The notes: generated from the sequence alone by a model not told the origin. 64,000 nt of DNA from Nautilus pompilius (GCA_018389105.1 JACATO010001443.1:124001-188000), one strand, 5' to 3'. Shown: positions 15,301 through 28,600, counted from the stretch's first letter. Program-made: numbers and translations.

Positions 15301-18300
15301 GACAAGAAATAGTGGTCCAGCAGTACTGGCTGTTCATGTTTGTTGTCAATGCTATGCTTGTCATCTGTCCGAGTGGGGGAAAGAGGGGCTGACCCTTTCA
15401 ACCTACTTATTTTCCCCCCCTGGTGACAATGCACTGTGTTCGTAAATAAATGGCTTCCAAGTAGGAGCAGGCCAAAAATTATTCTATGAATTTTACTAAT
15501 CAGCTGATTAACCAGTGACTGGAACAGCCCTAGAAATTTGTGTTTTAGTAGCTTATTTTTCTTTAAGAAATTGGTTTGCATTAGTTAAATTTTCACCTGA
15601 AAAGTGTATATATTTTTTTTATGTACATAAGAGGTTGATAGAATTTACAGAGGGAAAATAATAATGATAACGGCAGAGTAAAATTCGAATGAAAATCAAC
15701 ATGGTCAAGTGATATTTAAGGAACTGCCTAGTGGCATCCCTATTTAAAACTGTCTGTCTTACTGTCTCCACAGAAGCCCTATTTCTGTTTGGCTTCATAA
15801 ACACATTTCTGAGTACCTTGTATCTCTAGAATGTTTGACCAGCCCCCTTTATCTCCTGGGACTCAGTAGGAAGTTGTCTTAGTAACCCACTTAGGAAAAA
15901 AAAAACAAAACAAAATCAAGTAGATTACTTCGCATTCTGTTTTCTCATCAAACGGTTTTTGCCCATTTCTCTCTTCCCAGCGGGTTCACAACAAGAAAGT
16001 GGATGAGCAGATATTCTTCCGTCTGGTGCAGTACTTCGCTGTTGTTCTGTTCGAGTGCCACGAAGCTGAAGACTTTTCACCGGCTAAAAGTCTCATGAAC
16101 ATGTGCTTCACCTTCTTCTATGAAAGTAAGCCCAGTTTTAAATCTGGTTTGCTCCACAGCCCTTTCTCCAAGTTGGGTGGGGCACAGCTACATCTTTTAG
16201 CTCAGGATGTGGGAAGAAGGCAAAATTAAAACAAAAGCAATTCTTCTCCTTTTGAAACAAGTAGGTAACTAAATTAACTTAATCCACAATTTCCTTTGTT
16301 GTTCTGTCTGAATTTTAGGCTGATGGTAATGGAGCCATCACAGGTGTGATTTTATTTTTTAAAAATATACAAGTAAACCGCACTCAGCTTGATTGAGTAC
16401 ACCTATACAGCAGTCTCTGTTCATCATGTGATGAGAAGTATAACTTTACTTATGGGAAATTTATTTACCTAATTCACGTACATTCCTTGGTTATTGTATT
16501 ATGAAGTTTAACTCTCCTCCTTGATGAACATGAAGTGAGCATTTTCTCTAGGTGTTTTCACACCTGTGTTGGAAAGGCCAGCTCGCACATTTCAGACAGT
16601 TACGAGTTTAAAACCACCTTAGTCTTCCTCTTCATCCCATTACATAGATTCACCAAGCTGGTGGATGTTTGCTTAATCCTAACTCTCTTTACCACTTGAG
16701 ATGAAGTCAGTCAAAAAATCGCTATTGACGAGGTTTGTTTTATTTGATATTGCTCAGAGAAATTCAGTTACGTTAATGACAGCCTATTAGAAATGTCTGA
16801 TATGGCCACGCAGCATTTGGTGGGACTCGTTGCCATGTCAATCTGTCGTGATGTTGACATTACCACGGAGAACTGAACTTTTAAACAAAGTATCTCACAT
16901 GTCTGTTTAGCCATTAGTCATTTGCCTTTAATTTAAACAACCTTTAGGTTCCAAAAGAGATTACTGAGAGCGGGGTAAGTGAATAATGGAAAATTTTCTT
17001 CAGAAAGAGAGAAACAAGAAGGAATTTACAACTTGTTCTTCTAAAAAAAAAAAAAATATTAACACTATCTCAGAAGTGCTGCTGCAATTTTTCAAATTCA
17101 TTTAGTGAGTAAAAAATAATAATAAAAAAATACATTTAAATTTCCCATGAAATATTGAAGAATAAGCAAATTGCCATTTTGGAAAATCAAGCTTTCCACA
17201 ACCTGGATAATTTGCTTTATTTGCTGCTTCATCAGATTATCCAATAGAATATTGATTTTCCTACCCTCTTTCTCTTGACTCTGTGTAATAACCGAAATGT
17301 TAAGAGTCCTTTGCCTTGTTTGTGTTTCTTCAAGTTACTTGCTTTATGTGACATGATGACATTTTAACACAATATTGTAGTTTGTGTTGGAAGCGATAAT
17401 TAATTCTGGATGATTTAATCTGTGAGTTGGCTGCGTGTTGAGAGACACTAAATATCTGAGCGTAGTGTTGGTAATTGGCTGTGATCTGAAGCTGCATAAA
17501 TTGCTTCATCCAAACTAATCAATCCTAGTCTGTTCAGTTTTGCTTTTTCCTTTCTAGCAGGTTTGCACTTGAAATATGTTTGACAGACAAAAAAGATAGA
17601 ATTGATGGTGTCTCTAGCCTGTTTTTCATAGACACTGAATTTCTAGAACAGTAACTGTTGGCCATTTTCATAAAATCCGAAGGACCTTGGTGTTATACTT
17701 GGTGGTAGCCGATCTTGAAATAAAAATACACTGAAGTGTTTAGTCAGCCCCTTTATTGTGATGTGAGGAGCGCGGGGTACCCTCTTCTTCCTGAATTTAT
17801 GCTAGCGCCTAGAATAAAACCAGAGAGGCAACATTAAGCGCAAAGGAAAATAATGTAACCTATAAATCAGATTACTGTACACATCACTCAATTCCTGTTC
17901 ACTGATGCTTTCCGTGCCAGCAACCAGACACAATTTATCAGCTTAGAGTGGTGCCTACCATCTCGGGATCAGCACGCTAAGGTTTAAAATCTTCTGTTAT
18001 CCTGAGAGGAAGCAAGCCACCTTAGTCAAAATTAATCCATTCAATCTTCTCTGTTCGGAGGGTCATTAACCAGTCCATTTTTGGCCGCAGCACCTAAGAG
18101 TTTGATGTGTTCGTTCTGTTGTTGTTTGTAGCCCAACAAGCTGGTAAGAATTCATGCAAGCACTTCCTGTACAACTTTCTGAAGGAGCAGCCAATATGGC
18201 ACTCTCTGCGTTTCTGGAATGCAGCATTCTTTGATGCTGTCCAGTGTGAACGGGCCAGACGACCTGTGTGTACAAGGTAAGCTTTGGTTTCATCACCTTT

Positions 18301-20911
18301 TGTGACCTTGATTTAATTTATTTATATGGATCAATGCCTATTGGAAGCATACACTTTCAGGTAAAATAATTTTTAAACCCCCCCCCAAAAAAAAACAATG
18401 TTTTACTCCGCTTTAAAATAGCATTTTCAATTATTATGAAATCTGGGACTCACTTTTGGACACTTCAGTAAACCATGTCAGCCTTTCCCTCATATTGGTG
18501 GGTAATGCAGAACAAGTGAAGTGACATTGTACCATGTTTTCAGTATAAAAATGGACAAATTAAATTAGTGTATATAATAAATGGATTTGAAAGGGGGGTC
18601 AGTGATGGCTTCATTAGTCTCATAAGAAAAGGGGCAACTTGTCCAAACTTACTGTAGATGCTATGACCTCTAGTTCAGACCATAGGTTATTCAAACAGTT
18701 ATTTTATTTTTCCACAATCAGAATGGAGATATTAATTTTTAATGAGATTATTAAAAATATTTATTCCAGCAGCCATTGACTTCAGAATTCATAATTTATT
18801 TTCATCCTATTTTTCACTGTGAAAATGTTAGACACTGACTCTATACTTAGTAGTTGATCAGTCCTTTATTTTAGACTGGAGGGGTTGGAACCTGTATTAT
18901 TCATTGGCTTATGACAGTCTCATGCCACTGAATCTGATTTACAATTTAAACATATTTCAGTAAATCTGTATCTTAATCTGGCTTGATAGTGATTCACCAC
19001 TTTATATTCTAAGCTGTAATTTCTAAAATATGGCAGACAAAAGAAGGAACTTTCATAAGAGCATTAATTTGGTGTGAATATGAAGTGGGTTTGTTCAGAA
19101 AACTACAGATATCTACGGCAAAATAATAACTTGGTAACATTTTTGATTGATTGGATTGTGAAAATAAATATTTGGGTATAATTTAAAATAGGCCCATGTA
19201 TTTCTTGTATTCTAAAAGTGACACAACAGACAGATGGTACTTACCTTGGAAAAAATGCAGTCTAAATTCTCCAAATGCGCTACAGTCCACTAAAGATCCA
19301 GTTTATAGTGGCATATATATGATGAGGCAGAATTTGTAAATGAAACTGTTTGCTCAAATACAGAAATGGGAACATTGTAATATAACTTGTAGAATGAAGA
19401 ATGTCAGTGTTGTGCACCCAAAGTATTACATAAATCTGCCCTTACTGCATGCCTAAATATGGGAACCAAGAGGCTGGTTAGAAAAACAATCGCCATATAC
19501 AATTAAAAATAACATTTGTTAACATCCCCTTCTCTCTTTCAGTGAGGATGGAAGTGATGAGAAGTCTGACGACAGTGAGTTCCAAGAAAATATAACTTTT
19601 GGACAACTGGGGTAAGTCAGTTTATACTTTGTATGTACAGTCAGCCAACAAATTTCCATGTATAAGATATTGTTTAAAAAGGGGGGGATAATTAGGAGAT
19701 GGTATAATTGGTTAAATTTCTGTTAGATAAGACTGCCCCTTTTCTATCAGCTGATGCCATGTGGCTGAAAATTCTTAAATCACATAGCTAACTTTAAATG
19801 AAATATTCAGTCTAGCGAATTCTTAAGAATAGAGGGCAGATTGTTGATCGTTAACTATTACAGGAAATAGGAAATTAAAAACTTATTTTTTTCTCCTTTA
19901 TTAATCTGTGTTAATCTTTGGGGAATCACACTTCAAATGATCGTTTAAGGATTGAATCAAGATTAAAAAGAAAACAAAAAGCTTAAGAAATTATGATGGT
20001 AATGTACTAATTTTTTTCTGTTAATAGTTGTCATCTTGAAAAATGCAATCAAAATTAGAAATGCTGACAAAGAGGAACAACTCAATGCATTAGTTTCCAT
20101 GGTGGCAGGTTGGCTCATCATTCCTACTCCCACCCCTGATTCTTGCAACAAAAAGTATAATCTATCTATAGCAGCGACACATCTACAGCTTTTTTTTTCT
20201 TTCTTGTTATAGAACTATTATTAATTAATTAAATTACTGGTATAAATTGTGTAGAAAACCATTTCTTTATAAGCTGTGCATTGGTAACTTGTAGTGAAAT
20301 TCTTGTAGATTGGCAACGCTTCATCAAAAAAAAAAAACTTAGCTTTTCTATTTATTGTGTTAATTAACCCTTAAAATGCCGAAAGCAGGTATGTGCACTT
20401 TGACATTTATAGTCATTTGTTGCTGGAAGCAGATTTGCCCCATGGCTTCAAAAAACCCTCTCTATAGTGATAAGTGGGAATACCCTCACATTCTTGAAAG
20501 CCCCCGCAACTTCTCTGATCAAATTCCTAATTTCATTTTTTTTTTTGTGGATAATCGAAACTTTCCAGCCCAAAATTTAATTAAGCACTGAAATGGTTAA
20601 GGGTGGGGGGAGGAGGGTCAATAAGCTAGTGCTGAAATTGTAGGCAATTTTTTAGAATAATTTTGTTCCTTGTAAGAATAGTTAGGACAGTTTGAGAATG
20701 AGAGGCCTTCTGACCATCTCATGAGAGACATTTATTAACTGCTTTGATTGATAGACTCATCAAGGTTAACCTTTCTGTTTTCATTTGCAGGACATTTACA
20801 TGCAATATGAGGGCATTTGGCTTAGGCAAAGAACTCTGTTTGGAGTTTTTGCGGAAGCAGTCGACTATTGCAGACCTAAAGACTGGCAAGTTTAAAAGGA
20901 ATTATTACTAG
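304..20911 (+). CDS. KIAA0513: KIAA0513-like protein (SBF2-domain family), C-terminal part, six exons
   Basis: Coding exons: 304-358, 2058-2102, 15981-16125, 18132-18276, 19543-19611, 20791-20911 (TAG stop at 20909-20911). All have AG/GT borders, and the phases join without a break. Segments match the vertebrate family as I remember it: [66 protein letters not shown] and [20 protein letters not shown]. The gene is partial: exons for the N-terminal part lie before position 1. The vertebrate protein is about 400 residues, cytoplasmic and of poorly defined function, reported to bind scaffold proteins such as KIBRA. Odd points: two very small exons (55 and 45 bp), a 13.9 kb intron, and a linker of only about 11 residues between the FFYE and [12 protein letters not shown] blocks, where I recall a much longer linker in the human protein. 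The 3' end converges on the TMEM143-like gene. The family call is firm; the short linker could instead reflect a missed alternative exon. Confidence 0.88.
756..1100 (+). mobile_element. decayed Tc1/mariner transposase fragment
   Basis: Around 788-830 the + strand reads as a short block like the Tc1 motif F-S-D-E-S-R-F that carries the first catalytic Asp. It is followed by stop-riddled sequence with a degenerate GGxxVWGGI-like region near 890-935. No long open frame and no clear terminal repeats were found. This is probably an old Tc1-like fossil in the KIAA0513 intron; a chance match cannot be excluded. Confidence 0.4.
1497..1680 (+). mobile_element. tRNA-derived SINE
   Basis: The head contains an A-box-like TAGCTCAGTTGGTA (about 1505-1518) and, some 35 bases further on, a B-box-like GTTTGAATTCC (about 1550-1560), the internal RNA polymerase III promoter layout of a tRNA gene. 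The sequence between them does not fold into a proper tRNA cloverleaf, and no acceptor stem closes the ends. A non-tRNA body of about 120 bases follows. This fits a tRNA-headed SINE inserted in the intron. Family and exact ends are unknown. Confidence 0.6.
4620..6180 (+). mobile_element. complete but inactive Tc1-like DNA transposon
   Basis: The element is 1561 bp, flanked on both sides by TA (4618-4619 and 6181-6182), the Tc1/mariner target-site duplication. The ends are inverted repeats: the left starts CAGGTGCATCTCAAAAAATT and the right ends with its near complement (AATTTTTTGAGATGCACGTG). Inner repeats (ATCTCAAAATATTAGAATAT near 4801-4820 and its complement near 5985-6006) show terminal repeats of about 200 bp with paired end motifs. 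It lies in the KIAA0513 intron in the same orientation as the gene. Closely similar Tc1 elements are widespread in fish and frogs, so horizontal spread is plausible. Confidence 0.93.
4909..5919 (+). pseudogene. Tc1 transposase, frameshifted
   Basis: Reading starts at ATG 4909 ([12 protein letters not shown]) and continues in shifting frames. The second helix-turn-helix linker region ([20 protein letters not shown]) is at 5045-5250. The first DDE segment (LFSDESKF) is near 5340-5360, the second (FQQDLAPAQ) near 5605-5630, and the third ([12 protein letters not shown]) near 5684-5722. C-terminal [20 protein letters not shown] follows to 5919. The normal third acidic residue of this DD34E enzyme is Glu in NPIE; here it is Asp (NPID). 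That change, at least two frameshifts and a premature stop near 5046 mean no working cut-and-paste transposase is made. Confidence 0.9.
9740..10840 (-). mobile_element. decayed Tc1/mariner-like element, minus strand
   Basis: On the minus strand the region near 9775-9965 reads as a transposase C-terminus: an NPIEHLWDEI-like block (third catalytic Glu), then [16 protein letters not shown] and [14 protein letters not shown]. This is the usual tail of Tc1 enzymes that end RRLVxSMxRRCxAVI. Upstream, at 10373-10835 on the minus strand, decayed frames include a segment ending [13 protein letters not shown], like the N-terminal DNA-binding part. Stops and frameshifts break the frame throughout. Terminal repeats were not located. 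It sits antisense to the KIAA0513 gene. Confidence 0.7.
12340..13560 (-). mobile_element. decayed pogo/Tigger-like (CENPB-related) transposon
   Basis: Minus-strand frames show an N-terminal block [20 protein letters not shown] (13380-13440) resembling the DNA-binding start of pogo-like proteins (AxKENGNRxAARxF). DDE-region pieces [22 protein letters not shown] (about 12810-12890) and MLLFDSA followed by HITEEL (about 12690-12750) match the pogo pattern in which a Gly-Trp-Met and an LLLxDxxxxH motif recur. A weak acidic tail lies near 12360-12480. Many stops and frameshifts are present. TIRs were not resolved. Confidence 0.65.
14690..15260 (-). mobile_element. hAT (ZBED-type) transposase fossil
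   Basis: The minus-strand frame 15020-15247 carries [15 protein letters not shown] followed by [16 protein letters not shown]. This is the hAT/ZBED signature around the second catalytic Asp (DxGxNM) and the CxxHxLNL-like motif. Lower coordinates continue with [20 protein letters not shown] and [14 protein letters not shown], like the helical insertion region. The frame is interrupted by stops. No terminal repeats or 8-bp duplication were identified, so the extent is approximate. Confidence 0.65.
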
Positions 20912-23900
20912 AGCAGCTTGATATCCTGCCACTACTTACCCATCTTCCTATTGCAATTGTTCTTCCTGCTCCCCATGACACTCACTCTTTGCACGCCTTC
21001 TCCTTTACTCTGAATCTCTCTTATTCTGATAGTCAGTCATCCACCTCTCGGGTTTCTTCTGTTTGTTTTGCTTTGGGAACCACAATTCTTTCTATCACAG
21101 TTAATGAAAAATCCTGAAAGACTGGGCAGACCCATATTTTGGAAATCCACATACTTCACTTGTTTTAATGCTCCTTGTCTGCAGCTAAACTTAGTTAGCT
21201 GCTTACTACCTTAGTAATTAATAAGGGCATCTGAATAAAGTAATGGTTTCCCATCTTCTAAAACCTCATTGCCACACATTACGAGAGAAAAGAGGTATAT
21301 GGTGCTCATACTAGGCAGAATATTCCATCATCATCTAGCCTTTTTTTTTTTTTTTTCCAGAACAAGTGCAACTCCTGAGGAATAATGTAGAAAAATGAGA
21401 CAATTACCGACCAGAGTTATCGCTTGTGGATTACTCAGCAAGATCTCCATTATCCCAGCATCAGTGGCAAGGTGTTTTGTTTTCGTTTTTGTTTTTTTTT
21501 TTTTTTTTAAAAAAATTCTGATCAGACTCGTCGCCCTGTACAGTATCTACCCGAATTTTCAGATTGCGCTTCAGCATATGAGACTTCCCCAGGGTGATCT
21601 CCCTTGGCCCGTGTGGAAGTCTGACGGCCAACTCTGCATGCTGCCAAAGCGCATAAACAATTTTAGTTTAGAGTTTAGGATGATAGCAACAGACTGTTGT
21701 TGAGGTAGTTAAAATAATGAATAAACAAGCTTTCCTATGTGGAGAAATTAGCGATATTGAAAGACTCGTCATCAGACCAGTCTAGAATTACATAAACTAA
21801 ATTCAGTTTTATAGAAGAAAAGTTAATTGCTGTGATATCTTACATTTTAGCTATTGTCTGTTGGTTGGTTTTAATAATTCTGAAACACAAGATAGCTGTG
21901 ATGTTTTGAAGTAAATAAATAGTAAGTGAAATGGGAAAGTTTTGCATACATGTATTATAAAGCAAGAGTTGTAGATAGAAATTACCACTAATAATTGTCT
22001 TTCAACATGAGACTTTTTATATATATACACATAGAGACAAAAAAAAATCATTATATTAGTTAGTTTCTCCCAGCTTTTCATAGTTTGTGATGGTTGCATA
22101 AGGGCTACTCCACTTGCAGTACGGAAAATCTCCTTTGTATGTTTTCTGACTGTTCACATGTACACATACTCAGCAAATGCAGTTGTTTTGTAGCTGTTTA
22201 GATTGACTGCTGAGTTGCACGTGAAAAGGGACCATTTCTAGGGAGCAAACTGTTGTTTTTAGAATTGTTTTGTTACTGTTATAGCTTGTAATAGCTCCTG
22301 TAGCACAATAAATATTCTAACTATAGAAATGACTTTGTTGGTAAGACCTATGGCTTATGAAATCAAATTTTCTGCCACATTTTAGTAGCAAACTGGTCTA
22401 CATTTTGCTTGTAAAATCTGCGTGTATTTTTTAATTGTGGTTTTTGAAGCCATATACCCCTTTTCTGAGAGCATCCATCCACCTGGTTCAGGCAGAATGT
22501 AATTCATCTTTTGTAACTGTTACTACATTCTCTGACAGTATACAAGGTGAGAGTTTAGTATAAATATGAGGCAAAAGAATTAGGTGCCATTAGTAATTTA
22601 GCAAACAAACTCATCCTCCTCAAAAATCTCAGAACACCTAGTAACAAAATCTATATCTAATAAATATTTCAAACTGCAAATCACCAAGGTTAATTTAACT
22701 TGACAAAAGTCTTGTCAGCACTTTAAGACAAACATTTGTTTCTTTCAATAATGTTATCTAACCCAGTGACATCAACGTATAGAACTGGTCCTCCGACATT
22801 ATGCAAGTTAGCCAAATTTGTAGAATGAATTGAATGCAATCCTAGCACGCTAGCTCTATCTGAAAATTTTTCAGTATATGCATGCCCTTTTTTCATGTCT
22901 TTAATACTAATATCTGTACCAGTTTTTGAATACCTGTTTATGGTTGCTCGCTGTTGCCAATCTCAATATCTGAAACACTAAACGGTGCAGAGATTAACTT
23001 TAAAAAAAAAGTTGCAACTAAAATTGATTAATTTCAGGATAAAGAAATCTTTAAAAAAGAATTTCTCTCTCTCTCAAAATCTGCAGTCTTCTATTCAGAT
23101 GGAATAATGTCTTTGCTTTCTGTCCTCTCCACAAGCATGGCACAGCCTGCTCAGTCCACGAGATCGTTTTTGACTGTAGAAAACTAACTCACAGGTGAAC
23201 AGGATGATGGTGATTTTTGGTTTCATAATAAAATGTCAAAAGACTGCAGGTAATTCAGTGTGCACCTGTCAAAAACACTCCTATAAATCAAACATTTCGA
23301 ATAATGATGATAACCAAAAAAAGAATTTTTGAAAAATGGTTTTCCTCTATATGAGTCCTCACTACTATGCTAAAATTCAGACATGGTTCTTGGAGCCTAT
23401 TTTTCAAGTTTACTATAGTAACACATTCCACAGTGAGTGGATATTTATCTTGCTCTCTGGTTATACTCATTTTAATATGGGACAAAGTGTATAAATATAC
23501 CAAACTGCAGCCTCGGAGGTTTTGAAAATACTCAATCTGACAAATTGCTCCTGGTATGTAATGAGGATTGTCACTTTGTTTTGAGATCTAACTAAACCGA
23601 AAGAATGTAATAAATATATTCATTTACAGATAACTTTAATCCGCAACTCCAGATCACAGAATGTCGCATACAGTTTCGCTAACAAAGCTTTAATGTAAAC
23701 TAGAAATGAGACCTGGCCCTACTTTCTTTCAGTCAATGCTTGATGTGGTGCATCCATCTTTTATACCACTAAATCAAAAACCTCGCAATAAATATGCCTT
23801 TAATCTGCAGCCCAGTAAATAAATGTGGACTAAGTAAACAGCTGATATGTAGCCTATATTATTAGGAGAAATGAGGGGCAGGTAATGGCACTGAAGGAAT

Positions 23901-25609
23901 GTGTTTAGAAACTCTGCACATTCACGTTCATTTCTTAAAACATCACAACTCTGTTGTTAGACTGAATGGTAGCTAGTTTTTCAGTTACCTCCAGAAAGTG
24001 TCAGGCCTCAATAGACAGATGCTGCTATTGCTACAGCAAAACTATGGGTTTTCTATTGAGTAATACTGCACAAAAAATATGCCCCCCCAACTTCTGTAAG
24101 TTAGTGAGTGAATAAATAAACTTTCCAAAGCCTTGTCTTGTGCTTTAAATGACATAAAAAAAAAAAAAAATTTAATAAATCTAACTTTGCTCTAAGCCTG
24201 ATTTAGATGTTGGCAACCAAAGTTACATCCCTTATGTCAAAATTTCTACCATACTGATTAAAATGTCATAGTTAAAACAAAAATTGTCAGTCTTTCAGCA
24301 AAATTTTTCTTTTAAGGTTTCTGCTTGTTTTCAAACTTGTAGACATCACAGCTGACCAGCCCCCAGACAGACAAACTGATGCATACATTTGTACTCCAGT
24401 TCTTTTTCATCCAGTAGAGCTGCTGACCACCTAGGTCTCCGCTGGTCATGGAAAGAGACAGACAGCATCATTGTGTACTCTCATCCAGACTCTTAAAATA
24501 AAAGGCACTTTTCAGAGAACACAAAATAACAACATAAATTATACTCTTTTTTTTTTTTTTATTATAGAATCAGTGCATTGTTTTAGCAGCTACAACCAGT
24601 AACCAGATAAGATGAAAGCTATTTGCTACCCAACAACCTCAAGGGCTAGAGTAAGGAATGTCAGTTTAAATATACAGGTCATGGGTTGTGTACTAAAGGA
24701 CAGCTTTGCTTTGATTAGAGTTGATGCAAAATAGATCTTTTTAGCTACTGGTTACTAACTTTGTCCATATTTACACTCATACTCAGCAGGGAACAAACAG
24801 TGAATGTTCAGAAGACGGACATGACAGCAAATCTGCTTAACAGGCAGTGCACTGTGCTGCGTGTGAATTTTTAGCTAGTTATGCGCATAACTCTCCTGAA
24901 GTTGTCTTACCAAACCAGTGTTACATTTGCTAAAGTTATTAACTTTATAAGTGTCTGAAAAACAATTGGGCAAAAGTAGCATACTAAGCTAGAATACTTT
25001 CCGACAAAGGATCTGACATCACATCTAGTGTATTATATTTAATCAATTTTATAACCTGTTTATTTTTCTGAGATTAATACTTCTTAGAAAAATGTACTAG
25101 CATTATCCCATGCATAACTGCTGCACTCTAACTGTGACTGAAAAAGGTATATTTTAATAAGATAGAATGATACACTGGTAAAGGTTTTCAATATTCAATA
25201 AATGAACATTCTCGGACTGTATTTTTAAAAGCTGTAACTTAATAATTAACAGTCAAACTGACCACCATGACAGGTAGTAGTACCCTTTCTTATTATTCTA
25301 CTGTGCACTGCTTTTTTCCTTCTCAGAAATCACTGATTTCATAGACAAATGTACATCTGAACCTAGAACAATTCGCAAGGGAATTAACTCTGCTCTGAGG
25401 AAAATGTACTGCATTATTTTGGTAATGGCAGGGAAAAGACATCTTAATGATGGATTTAGTCACCACCACCAGCATCCTTTTAGGAATTCTTCAGACACAC
25501 TCGGTAACTGTTAATAACTATTTAAGAATTCTAGCCTGCTGCGACATGCTCAGCACCCACTAACCACAGAAATGCCTCTAGCCAGGCTGCTGGGCCTTGT
25601 TTTACCCGA
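20912..25609. other. 3' region between the convergent KIAA0513-like and TMEM143-like genes
   Basis: The KIAA0513 stop is at 20911 and the TMEM143-like stop at 25610 on the other strand. The stretch probably contains both 3' UTRs. AATAAA signals on the + strand occur near 21234 and 22308, the latter a plausible end for KIAA0513. TTTATT (AATAAA on the minus strand) near 25068 could serve the TMEM143-like gene. No other gene or recognisable transposon is seen; ORFs here are short and AT-rich. Confidence 0.55.
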
Positions 25610-28600
25610 CTAGTGCCAGCCATATTTCTTTGCCTTCCTATCCTCTTCTTTGAACTCCTCTTCTGTCTCCAGATACTCATCTCTATCGTATCCCTCAGCG
25701 AGATCCACGGGTTCAGCACGAGCCACAAGGGAATGTGGCTGCTGTGGGAGGTGATGCAGGGCTGTTCTGAGGTTCAGCACATGATGCTTGTCATTTACCA
25801 GGCTTAGAATGCCAAAATTCTTCAAAAGTTCCACAGCTTCTCCTGAGTCTATCTCCACTTTTACTCCAGTAATTTTCTTAATGAACTGCTCAATAGTTTG
25901 TTCCAGTTTTTCCTGAGAGATGCCCCCTAAAAGAAAAGATCAGCAGACTTCAATTAATTTAAGCCACGCCACTTTTATAAGGGTGTGTCTCTTCACAAGC
26001 ATGGTAAAGGGGCCCCCCTTGAGTTAAACATGCAACAGTTCATCTGCAAGGTCCTCCTCCCCAATAAAACGTGTGCTGCTTGAGTAAGCCAATTGCTCCT
26101 TTAAAAATAGCATCTTTAAAGCTTAACACCGCTTTCCTAAAGTTCTTCAGATGTGAGCAGCACTTATAAAATCTGGTCTGGCCTGCTGGTCCATTCTGGT
26201 TCTGTGGCTCCCACAAGGATCTGAAAGCCAGTCTCTCATCGCCCGTCACTTTCTCGCACTTCCCCGACTTGGTCCCACATGCGCTATAGAGCAGCTCATA
26301 TAGTATATCCCTGCACTTCAGAAACTTATTGCAGATTGAAAATTATGCCAAGTATTGTACCTTCCTCAATATCCAGGTGGAACATAACTTGTTCATGTAC
26401 AAACAGAAGAAACCAGTTCCTCTTTAATTGCCCAAAAGAAAAGCTGTAATGCTGTACAAAATCTGTGGCTTTTCATATAAACTTTTTCTTCTTTTTCCAA
26501 AAATGACACATTCAAGGGAGATAAGCAAAGTCACTGAAGAGCCAAGAAAACTAACTGGAGGAAAAGAGCAGCAGCAGCTGCTGACCAGATCATGACAAAG
26601 AAACTTGGTAAGTGGAGCTAGTCTCGCTCTACCACTGATGTTGTGAAGATTTCCAAAATTGGAAAGCAAAAACTCTAAGGTTCCTGATATGGTAAAACAA
26701 TGCAATGTGTTTGGATGAAGATAAAAGTGTCATCCACCTCACCAGTGTCTAGCACGTAGTGTTCTATGTAAGAGCCTGATATTAACCACACCAGAACGTC
26801 TGATGGGGCATCAACCTTGGTGACCAAGCAAGTCAGGGAGGGCCTCTTGAGTGGTGGTCAGAACCTCTGCCAGAACCCTTCTGTTTAGCACTGTGAGAAG
26901 ACAGACTGGTACAGAAAAGTGAGTGAGAGGTCACCAAGGGAATCATGCGCAAGGCCTTCCAAGTCTCTCTTTTTTTAAATTTCTCATTATATAGGTATGC
27001 TCAAGCTAAGATAAAACAGCTCTGAAAATTATAATAGATTTCTAGATATACAGAGAAGGTTAATGGCAATGTCCATAAGAAAACCATGGTGGATAACATC
27101 TGTATAGATGATAAAGTTAGAAAAGGCCAAAGTTGGAGGTTTAGTTCCTAAATCAACTAAACTAAGGTCAATGATCAGCCCTGACACAATCAGAACAAAC
27201 TTGGGCTGCATCCAATAAAGAACTTGAGATTATTAGCTATAAATTATACTGGAAAAAAAAAAAAAAAGAGAGAAGAGGAAAAGCTGGAAGTGCTGTTGCG
27301 TTATATTTAAACACAACCTTTCACTCCACAAGTTCTACTCCTAAGAATGGATTTGATAGAAAAGTCTGGGTCAAACTGGATCCCAGCAAAAAATAATGTA
27401 ATGACTATAGGCATCATGTGTGTGTTGTAGTGCTAACTGTAACGATGGAATTAGTAAAAACTGTGATGCGTTGGACAATTTAAATGGAAGACATCATCTG
27501 ATAAGGGTCAAGTTTCAGCAGTTCTACATTTGTTAACTCAATTCATAATAGAGATTATTTCTGGCCCTAGAAATGGGGGGGGGGGAGTGCGGACTGCGAG
27601 ATTTAGCATTTATTTCTGACCTCGAATCAGCTGGGTGCTAAAATTTGACACATTTCTATTCAGAACAGTGATAACAAGGACACACAGACTTAAAGGCAAC
27701 AGTGCAGATTTAAATCAATACCTCAATGACATTAACCGATAAGTTACTCTAGATCTCAATAACGCTGACAGTTGATAACCGGAAGTCCTTTCATCAGTAA
27801 TAGTTGAAGGGACTATAAACTTTTTTTTTAAAAGCCAAAAGATGACAACTTTTGAAACAAACAAACAAGTTTTACAGCACACACACACAAAAAAGGTAAT
27901 TACTACAAAAAATGATTGGATACCTAATAAAACTATAATATCAAAATTGAATCTGTCCAACCACCTCGGAAAATTCATAGACAGAAGGTTAAAGAAAGCA
28001 ACAACACAATCCTCACATAAGAGAAAAATGTGATTTTGAATAAACTGAAGTCATTTAAATGCACTACGGCTGCAGGAACTGATGCTAATTTTCCCCAAGA
28101 ATACTAAAAGGAACTGTACTTCAGCTGCTTCCTTTTTCCTCAATGAATGGAAAGCTGTAAATGTTACACTTATTTATAAAAAAGATAATTAAAAGTAATC
28201 CAGTCTATTATAAGTCACTCAGTTCGACATTACGCAGAGTTCAGAATTCTTTATTAAAAACTGTTTTAAATTAGATGATTTTATAAACTAACAACAACAT
28301 TTTAAGAGATTCTCAGCATTGGCTTCAAACTAAAACATCCTGCTAAGAAATCTAAGTTAAAGAACTAGATGTAGAGTAAATGTTTAACAGAGAACTTCTT
28401 AGTAAACAGTAATATTATAGGAAGTATTTTTGTCTTGTCAGTGGTGTGTCACAGGGTTTAGTTTTGGGCCCTGTATTGCTTTTGATAGATGTATGTAAAA
28501 GATATTGATAGACACTATTATCAAAAACAATTAGCAGATGACACTTAAAATATACACTAGTGTGAACATCAAGAAGGATAGAAATAATTTTCAGGAAGAT

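Larger units (their letters stand above)
2103..15980 (+). other. 13.9 kb intron of the KIAA0513-like gene, transposon-rich
   Basis: No host exon is recognised between the 45-bp exon at 2058-2102 and the exon at 15981. The intron holds several DNA transposon remnants listed separately (4620-6180, 9740-10840, 12340-13560, 14690-15260). The stretches 2.1-4.6 kb, 6.2-9.7 kb and 10.9-12.3 kb contain only short unrecognised open frames. Those at 2859-3146 and 3471-3830 on the minus strand look like decayed coding sequence of unknown origin. Confidence 0.7.

Noticed and set aside
16126-16229. Extension of the KIAA0513 exon through its donor site (open to 16229).
   Set aside because: A good GTAAGC donor sits at 16126, and family similarity stops exactly there.
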